The translations under genes and the position numbers were made by a program. A stretch of DNA of 64,000 nt from Tetrapyrgos nigripes (lineage: Eukaryota > Basidiomycota > Agaricomycetes > Agaricales > Campanellaceae), in NCBI GenBank assembly GCA_013368315.1, contig JAACJM010000035.1, forward strand, positions 372,001-436,000. The letters run 5' to 3'. Below the pieces are notes generated by a model. It searched no databases. It saw nothing but the letters and a program-made list of their open reading frames with translations, and was not told where the DNA came from. This document shows, piece after piece, positions 57,347 through 64,000 of the stretch. Numbering within the stretch: position 1 is the stretch's first letter; each line of letters begins with the position of its first letter.

Positions 57347-58260
57347 GATGTTAACACTGAACAGCGTTGACTGGGCAGTGAATTGTCACAGTGAAGCTGT
57401 CAGTTATGACGTCAACAAAAACGTCAACAGCCATAGGATTCGAGACCAATTCTCAGTTGTCAGGAAGGGATGAAAAGGGGCCTCCACAGCCTGGAAACTT
57501 TTCCGAAGTCAACCTAAGTTAAGGCTTTAAAGGGCCCCATAATTTGAAGAGGATAGAGATGGTGTAAGCAGTATTGAGAATGAGACAATGCAAATAGGGA
57601 AGATTTATCTATAGAAGGAAACACATGTTTAATGATGTCTAGTCACAATGTTAGCTTGAGTGGCAATGAAAAGGGGTGGGAGTTTGAGGCCATGGTAAAA
57701 TTTTACTACTGAATTGCGGGGTCGACATAAGTTAACCCAGCCTTAAGGGCCTCGTAATTATCAGGCCTTTGAAATGTCAAAAAACATTCTACTGGGCTGA
57801 AGATCATTTGAGAGGGTCCCCGCAGGCGGCTGTACACCCACGGGGACCTCGCGGGGACCCTTCAAATGTTTTTTTTACAAACTTCAATTGACCAGCCGAA
57901 GGTTTCTTATGGCAGATAGTGACCCTATAGTAGAAATAATACCCAGTTAAGGGCAATCTGGATAGGGTTAATAGCAACAATGACTGAAGTGAGAGGACAC
58001 ACAAAGTAAGTGTGAACTGGATGAATTGTGTACTGAGAACTATATATGGGTAAATAAGTAGATATTACGAGTATCTAGGGGTAAAACATCATGTATCTGT
58101 AAGAATAAAACTGGAGAAATCATGAGAAATCATAGTAATTGAAGGAGAGATTAAGATATGAATTCAGAGTTATTCAAGCCAGATAGGGACCTGAAGAGGA
58201 TTTCCAAGAAGGGATTGATGAGGGACCTAACAAGATAGAAATTTGGGAAGGAGGGTCATT
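57347..58260. other. Non-coding, SINE-like copy and a GC-rich hairpin
   Basis: A hairpin with arms CATTTGAGAGGGTCCCCGC (57805-57823) and GCGGGGACCCTTCAAATG (57851-57868) stands out. The SINE-like repeat lies at 57640-57765. No gene. Confidence 0.5.
57640..57765 (+). repeat. SINE-like dispersed repeat, copy 2
   Basis: TAGCTTGAGTGG matches a tRNA-type A box and GAGTTTGAGGCC resembles a B box. It continues through GTCGACATAAGTTAACCCAG to GGGCCTCGTAATTATCAGG. Similar to 55301-55440. Confidence 0.45.
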
Positions 58261-58268
58261 GTAACCAA

Positions 58269-59055
58269 TAAGGCTGCAACCTGTTAGATACTGTTATGCC
58301 TTGGAGCATAATTAACAGGTAACAGGTTTTAATATGTTATAACCAGTTATAACTAGTTACTAACTAGTTCCCTATGGGCACTTTTTTTTGACTCAATTTT
58401 CCATCTGCTGATAATCTTCAGAGCCCATTTTCAACTGAATCTGTTTTTATACTTTACAATAGTCTTGTTTCTGACTTAACCACTCATCTACAGTGTACAT
58501 GTGGAGTTTTCCTTTCACATAACCATCTCCCCTCTCACTCATTTCAGATAGTATTTATGCAGGCTCCTTCTGTCCTGAAAATCCATCTTTTTCAGGAGCG
58601 TCACTGTTACCACCCCATGCTTGCCTGTCAATATGTCCTCAGTGCAATCCATGACTACATTACCACCCAAAAAGAAAGATTCTTTATTTATTTACATACT
58701 TAGCATGCTCAGACCTAGCTTAGAGCACCCTCACTGCAATAAGTTGGCAGAAGGTGAAGGATTGGTGAAGGAAGAGTCTTTGTAAGCTTTCCAAGACCAG
58801 CTCTTGATGGTGGAATACTCTTGCAGGTTAGTAATTGGTACTCTGACAGGTGAGGTTGTCTTTATTCAGGTACTGAAGAGGTATGAATATGTCTGAAACA
58901 GCTTATTTTCAGCTCCCTGGGCCAAATTGAGACTAAGCAGTTATAACAGGTTATAACAGTTAAAACCTGTTACTGGACTCAGGCATAACATGTTAAGTAA
59001 TTAACATGTTATTAACCTGTTATAACAGTAATTATAGTATTTGGTTGCAGCCTTA
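58269..59055. mobile_element. hAT-like MITE with 8-bp target duplication
   Basis: Inverted ends TAAGGCTGCAACC (58269) and GGTTGCAGCCTTA (ending 59055) are flanked by the perfect duplication GTAACCAA at 58261-58268 and 59056-59063. Subterminal TTATAAC/GTTATAA motifs repeat near both ends. The 787-bp interior has no transposase frame. An 8-bp duplication and such TIRs are typical of hAT. Confidence 0.92.
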
Positions 59056-59151
59056 GTAACCAAGACTGGTTGGGGTGAATTATTCTAATGTTAAATTACA
59101 GTTGGGAACTGAGTAGATATTCACAGGTACTAGGTTAGGATGTGTTTATTA

Positions 59152-59585
59152 GACAGTTTGCGCATTTCGGCTGTGACCGAAAAATGCATTGCGTATGTCA
59201 ACCTCGTGTAGACCGTGCTACCACTACCATTTAGCATCTCAAACATTCTCAGACATCCTATCACACATAGAATCATCACCCAAATCATCTACGTCCATGT
59301 CCTCTTCCATGTCCTCATTGTGGTAAGCAGAGTTTGAGCGGAGTGGTTTTCTTGTTCGTGGTCAGATGGTTCAGGTTTGGGGCTAGACAGCTCTTCAGAG
59401 CCTTCTCGGTTAGTAGCTTGGTCAGCCTGCAGATCCCTTGCTTTCTGTGTGCGTATTTGGGGAGATATAGCGATTACAAGTGATGGCCGAAGGAGAGAAA
59501 CGACGCGACAGCGCAACATAATTTTTTGGTCACAGCCGAAACGCGCAACGCGGAATTCGCACGTGACCGAAAAGCGCAAACTGTC
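59152..59585. mobile_element. 434-bp TIR element, CpG-rich ends
   Basis: Ends GACAGTTTGCGC...TTTCGG and its reverse complement, with TATTA at 59147-59151 and 59586-59590. CGGCTGTGACCGAAA-type motifs repeat inside both ends. The minus-strand frame at 59289-59579 has no known domain. Non-autonomous; superfamily unclear. Confidence 0.8.
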
Positions 59586-59590
59586 TATTA

Positions 59591-60133
59591 TACAAAGAAC
59601 TGATTAGAACAGTGAATTCTAAAAAGATCTAGCTAGTAAAGATAAGTATCAGGGTATCTGCAGGTCCCCGCAGATTTCTGATACCCGGACGCGAACATAA
59701 CCCCATCGATGTGCGCTAGTACGTGGTAAGTATTAGGAGTCTAGGGCCCGGAGAACAGACAAGTTACTAAGTCATTTAATTAGAACGTTGATTCAGAGGC
59801 ACGCCACGTGAAGGCTGAAAGGATTGGAGAAGTAGGATAGGAAGACAGGAAGACAGGAGGGAGAATTAATGAGAGACAGAAGGATTGACGTTTAAGAGGG
59901 GAAGAGATAAGGAACTTGACGATTGAAGGATCATTAAGGAATGGAAGGGAGACGATATCGAGTAAATGAAGAAACAAAAGAGACGGCATTCGCGCACGCG
60001 CCGTTGCTCTTAGTACAAGTGCGCATGTGCATTCACAGCCAGCTAAGCAAGACGAGGAACAGGATGAGACAAGGATAATAATACAAGGACGAGAAATAAG
60101 CAGTGTATGCACCAAGCATTTACCAAGACACCC
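59591..60133. other. 3' side of the disordered-protein gene, no further gene
   Basis: Contains a small hairpin-like repeat around GGTCCCCGCAG (59661-59690). A minus-strand frame at 59780-60115 is Leu/Ser-rich and could be the 3' UTR of, or a downstream exon for, the gene at 60134-61144; this is not resolved. Confidence 0.35.
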
Positions 60134-61144
60134 TCATATCATAGTAACGTTTTCAAACGCACGCTGCCTTTGCAAAGATCTCGGAGGGGGTGGGACTCCC
60201 GGTCCCAGCGGTGGCGCTGCTCCTGGAATACCCAACCCCACACTACTGGCCATACCCGCGGCCGTCTGCGGCTTCTCATGCTCATACCTCGTTCTCATCC
60301 TCGGGCTCCCTGCCCCCGTCGTCGACCAGATCAACAGATGAGCTCGATCATCCGACGCCTCAAAGTCGGCAAAGTCAGAGTCACAATCAGCGTCACCTTC
60401 AGCTCGAGACATCGATGCGAGATATCTCGCTAGCTCTGCACGGTTCCACTGTCGAAGCCAATACATGTGGTCAACTCCACGTTCATAGGTCCTTCGATCT
60501 TCTATAGATTGAGCCTCCAAAAGGGCACGGCGGGAACGGGGGGAGAGGGGAAAGTCGTGGGGGTCTCGGGAGTCTTGTTGAACTTGGGGTAACGGTTGAG
60601 ATGACGATGAAGAAGACGATGAAGAAGACGAAGGACAAAGTTTCTGCAAAGCATTCGAGATGTTCTGCGACTGGAGTCCTTGTACATTCTCATCAAATTC
60701 CCCAATTGACGAAAGAGAGGATAGATAAGACCACGAAGATCCAGGTCCGCCGTATCCACGTCCACGCCAGTTCTCGTTGTGAGTATTGTTCTCGAATATT
60801 GAAGACGCAGAGTCGGTATTACTAGAGGTAGGCGACAAGCTAGACCTAGAGCCGGAGACTGATATCGATGGGGAAGGAATAACGATAGCGGGCCTGCCAG
60901 AAACCTCTCTCAGACTCTTCGGCTTGCGAGGAGAGTCGGCGTCGTTGAGGTTGGCGCCCCTAGACTTAGAACCGGTACTGTCTACACCCATAGTAACGTA
61001 CTTCTGCGCAATGCGACTTCGTGCGCGGGTCATTGGCCCAGTAGCAGGTTGGTTGGAGTCGGCGGCGGGGGAGAGCTTGTTGGGAGAGGACTTCGTCACT
61101 GTGGTGGTGGCCTTCCGAGTGGACTTGGGAGTGCTAGGTGACAT
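60134..61144 (-). CDS. Hypothetical disordered protein, 336 residues
   Basis: An intact ORF starting at ATG 61144 in a good context (CACCATG on the minus strand). The N-terminal 90 residues are Lys/Arg/Ser/Thr-rich (MSPSTPKSTRKATTTVTKSS, PMTRARSRIAQ). A poly-Ser run follows at about 171-182. A probable folded part lies at about 205-270 (SRRALLEAQSIEDRRTYERG, HMYWLRQWNRAELARYLASM), predicted helical with many charged residues. The C terminus is Gly/Pro-rich. No signal peptide or membrane segment. The basic, SPK-like N terminus suggests a nuclear protein, which is inference. A short C-terminal extension by splicing is possible, since the end (ENVTMI) is abrupt. Confidence 0.65.
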   Translation of the reverse strand: MSPSTPKSTRKATTTVTKSSPNKLSPAADSNQPATGPMTRARSRIAQKYVTMGVDSTGSKSRGANLNDADSPRKPKSLREVSGRPAIVIPSPSISVSGSRSSLSPTSSNTDSASSIFENNTHNENWRGRGYGGPGSSWSYLSSLSSIGEFDENVQGLQSQNISNALQKLCPSSSSSSSSSSSQPLPQVQQDSRDPHDFPLSPRSRRALLEAQSIEDRRTYERGVDHMYWLRQWNRAELARYLASMSRAEGDADCDSDFADFEASDDRAHLLIWSTTGAGSPRMRTRYEHEKPQTAAGMASSVGLGIPGAAPPLGPGVPPPPRSLQRQRAFENVTMI

Positions 61145-62680
61145 GGTGTATAATGGGCCGGAGAATTAAAACGATGATAAAGAAGAGTAGAGAATGCGAA
61201 ATAATGAGGAGAGAGCTAGAGACCAATGGACATTAGCGTTATACATAGGCCTCCTAGAGATAGACGAGAGACATACCTTAGCGTCCTGAGGGTTACAGGA
61301 TTTTTGTGTCGAGAAGTTGAAGGAAAGAAATAGACGAGATGGGATGCTTCGCCTCGAAATCGGCTGTCCTTTTAAACCTTTCGCAATTATAGCATAATGA
61401 AACATGCAATGTGTAATGCTTGCTCAAAAAGGATATCAAGGTCATTGGACAATTGGCCATGGGGAGCGCCGAGGAACAATGGAATAATGACCAAGAGCAA
61501 GACGATCCTAAATTAGAAGTTGCGCTTTGACTAGATATGACTCTTTGACGACTCCTTTTTGGCACCGTTGAGTTGCAGCTCTTGGAAACAACTCGGAATA
61601 CACATACGCACGCCGAACTTTTAGGGCAGGCTAAGCATCAGTCTGAGTATGAGTGCGACGCGACGCGACGACTCGGCTTTGAGGGGCTAAACAAATACTC
61701 ACCAATGACAACGCGTACGGTCTTTTTGTTGAGGTTCTTGGAGTGCAGAGATCGCTTTATGCCGTACATTACGAGCTGCTTCAGAGTGGACATCTTTCAG
61801 AATTAGACTGCATGGCCAGGCTGTCGATGTGTACCGTAGTAGTTTGTACCTTGATCAGTTGTCTGAGATTGTAGATGATCCAAGCTTAACGTGGTGCACC
61901 AAACAGCCTGAGGGAAGAGGCGGTGGTGGTGGTGGTGGTGGGAAGGGTCGGGTCATGATGATGGTTGAAAAGTCCTGGGAAAGTTTTCTAAAACTGACCG
62001 GCAGTGTCCCTATCTGCACATCTCTAGTTTCCAAACGGTCCCTTCGCCGCTGGCTCAACCGAGAGACATTACGGGGCCCTTTATGGACTCGTTCTTATAA
62101 TTCGAAGCATCCGCATGTGGCTGGATACGTCGGTTTTTACCCGAAGCCGATACCGGCATTTGCCGTTCCTCCGTAAGGACCTCACCCCGATGGAGTCCAG
62201 TGTACTATTAGTCTCGTTAACCAGACTGACGATATATACAAGTACTACACTTCATGTTATATATATGTAGTGTAGTGTACTATTCAAATTCCATAGTTAT
62301 ACAACTATCAAATCTTTTATTTTTTAGGGGGAAATGTACTAATCAAACAAGGGCCTCGTTATTGCCATGCGACTCAAGCGGTGGCCCACAAAGCCTTCAT
62401 TTATACTGGTAAGTAGTACAGTATACATCCAATTACAAGCTATCCCGAGCACAAGTATAAATCCAAAAAGATAAATGTACATACATAAATATGATTAATA
62501 TCTCTGCTGACAAGTCACGTTCGGGTATAAGTACATCGTACATAGAGAATCGATTTTGACCTGGGTACATGTACCTACGCCTGTGAAGCCAGTGAGCAAT
62601 CACATCAGAATACTTAAAAGTTAGGAACCACAAAAATCGTCAACAATAAACAGAGTAAAGAGCCTCACATCGATATCAAT
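61145..62680. other. Intergenic, hairpin motif and no supported gene
   Basis: Contains a GGT/GGC run at 61920-61944 and a copy of the GGGCCTCGTTATTGCCATGCG motif at 62351-62387. The frame at 61829-62176 includes poly-Gly from that run and has no recognised domain. Confidence 0.4.
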
Positions 62681-64000
62681 TCACCCCTTCGAACTCGAAA
62701 ACCTCCAAGGAGCAATCGACAACAGACTCTGCTGGCTAGACGGTCTGAGAGTCTTTCTGATACTCCTTGTCGTACTAACGCCTCTACGCAAATGCCACTG
62801 ATGAGGACTTCTCGGCGAAGTAGCAGAATAAAGATCCGGTTCATCCTGCAACGCGTCTTCAGGGAATGTACCAGGTAAAGGTGGTAGTTTCTTGTCTTGA
62901 CCTTGGCTGAAAGTTGTGTCGACGGACAAAACGATAGATGATGATTTGGAGAGTCCTGATTGAACCGAGGATGTTGAGTTGGATGAGATAGTGCTGTCTC
63001 GGATAGCACGCGAGTTTTGGAAGGGAACGATGGGTACTGAGTACGCATGATAAACATCAAGGTCAACCGTCATCTTCTCAGGATCAGTTGGACTCGGAAT
63101 TTGGCCTTGATCGCGACCAGGAGGAGGAGGTGGAGGTGTGGGAGGAAGTTGGACTGGACCTGCCCCTGAGCCTGGAGAGGCTGATGGTTTCTTCAACCGG
63201 ATGAGGGAGAGGTAGACGTTAAGGAGGTCCTAGAACATAGAAGGTCAGTATAGTGCTGCAGCGCCCCACTGGTCACAACGTAAAACATGATGTATAGTAC
63301 GCACCCTCTGAGATCCAAAAATGAGCAACGCAGCAACAGGGACTGTAAGTAGGTATGAATATCAATATATACGCTCACGAGATATAAAAAACAGCAAAAG
63401 GAAAAGGAAGGGAAAAAAAAAAACACATACTAGTTGCAACCACAATGTTCAAATCAGCTCCATGATGAATGGTGAAGATGAAGAATAGTGACAGTCTGTC
63501 CCAAAAGAGGGGGGGAAACGTTAGTATCAGTTCCATTTCAGGAGAACATGTCAAAGTAGAAAAAAGCAGAAAACAAAAAACAAAACAAAAGCCTCAAAGA
63601 TGGTACTCAGGCTAATCAGAAACTGCAGTTGGCACTGACGAAAGGCTGCTCATAATTCAAACGCTAGTGCGCGTGCTCTGCCTCTTCTCTACACCGACAC
63701 TGGCAGCTACATATCATAACCATGATCAAGTGGATATGCCATGAATAGCATGTGGCGTCTGGCGTACGTCTGACACTGGCACTGGCACTACTCGATTGGG
63801 CATGCAGTGCGAAGTACTAGTGCGACTCGGAGTATGTACAATGATGAACAGGAGTGAAATCAAGAACCAAGGGACCAGAAGATAATATGTGTGTATGCCA
63901 CTCTCAAAGAGAAAAAGAAAAACTCACATAAGAGCAAAAACCCCAAAGATACTGAACCCAAATACCCTGATGATCATCGACATTGTGTTTTTCCTCACTT
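62681..64000 (-). CDS. Multi-pass membrane protein, 3' part (runs off the window)
   Basis: Minus-strand exons join in phase. The first visible one ends at about 63928 (MIIRVFGFSIFGVFAL). The next (63496 to about 63431) reads LSLFFIFTIHHGADLNIVVAT. Then 63342-63305 reads IPVAALLIFGSQR. The last (63229-62681) starts DLLNVYLSLIRLKKPSASPG and is followed by a long Ser/Pro-rich cytoplasmic tail with a poly-Pro run and stop at 62681. At least three TM helices precede a tail of about 170 residues. The layout fits the C-terminal end of a seven-helix receptor-like protein of basidiomycetes; exact family not recognised. Introns use GTGAGT, GTATGT and GTGCGT donors. Confidence 0.7.

Noticed and set aside
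60027..60507. Plus-strand frames over the disordered-protein gene
   Set aside because: Antisense shadows; the minus-strand frame is longer with a better start.

Overview
The window looks like a transposon-rich, accessory part of a filamentous basidiomycete genome, most likely an Agaricomycete. The reasons are: eukaryotic genes with many short (about 50-80 nt) GT-AG introns; a HET-domain gene of the agaric type; basidiomycete-specific membrane families (DUF6533-like, DUF6534-like); an IKS1-like kinase family; and Ty1/Copia, Ty3/Gypsy chromovirus, pogo-like, hAT-like, mariner-like and Helitron remnants. No RNA gene, CRISPR array or prokaryotic feature was seen. All family names come from motif recognition by eye; no database search was run.

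Layout. 1-13716: a degenerate Copia element (294-13711) with 5-bp target duplications, itself invaded by two solo LTRs with their own target duplications (1033-1462, 11497-12214) and by a large nested block (4204 to about 10860). 13717-24800: a duplicated block of IKS1-like kinase pseudogenes on the minus strand (copies A, B, C), with one intact HET-domain gene (18388-20523) between copies B and C. The second half (from 21697) holds the empty site for the Copia insertion. 26261-32172: a tandem duplication of a roughly 3-kb unit, each carrying a multi-exon DUF6533-like membrane protein gene on the minus strand. 35000-36374: a five-exon secreted epoxide-hydrolase-like gene with a TATA box. 36457-39990: relics (P450 fragment, Helitron protein fragment, foldback repeat, mariner-like MITE). 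40174-41747: a DUF6534-like membrane protein gene.

42045-48538: a Copia 5' fragment abutting a chromodomain Gypsy element that has lost its reverse transcriptase and RNase H and carries a 59-bp tandem repeat there. 48936-49650: a long near-perfect palindrome. 50677-53293: a complete, apparently intact pogo/Tigger-like DNA transposon encoding a two-exon transposase with a PIP-box-like C terminus. 55741-57341: a Copia-family solo LTR (target duplication CCATT) containing a 1280-bp TIR element. 58269-59055: a hAT-like MITE with an 8-bp duplication. 59152-59585: another small TIR element. 60134-61144: a disordered-protein gene. 62681-64000: the 3' part of a membrane protein gene that runs off the window.

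How it fits together. Host genes that look functional are few: HET, two DUF6533-like, epoxide hydrolase, DUF6534-like, the disordered protein and the terminal membrane protein. They sit as islands among nested transposons. Most retroelements are broken by TGG-to-TGA stops and are poor in CpG. The two copies of the kinase flank differ mainly by CpG transitions, which suggests methylation-driven decay. The pogo-like element is the exception: its ORFs are open, its TIRs match and its TA target duplication is present, so it looks recent. No unmistakably new biological system is visible. The best candidates for novelty are the PIP-box transposase, the long palindrome, the RT-less Gypsy with tandem repeats, and the TIR element carrying micro-exons.
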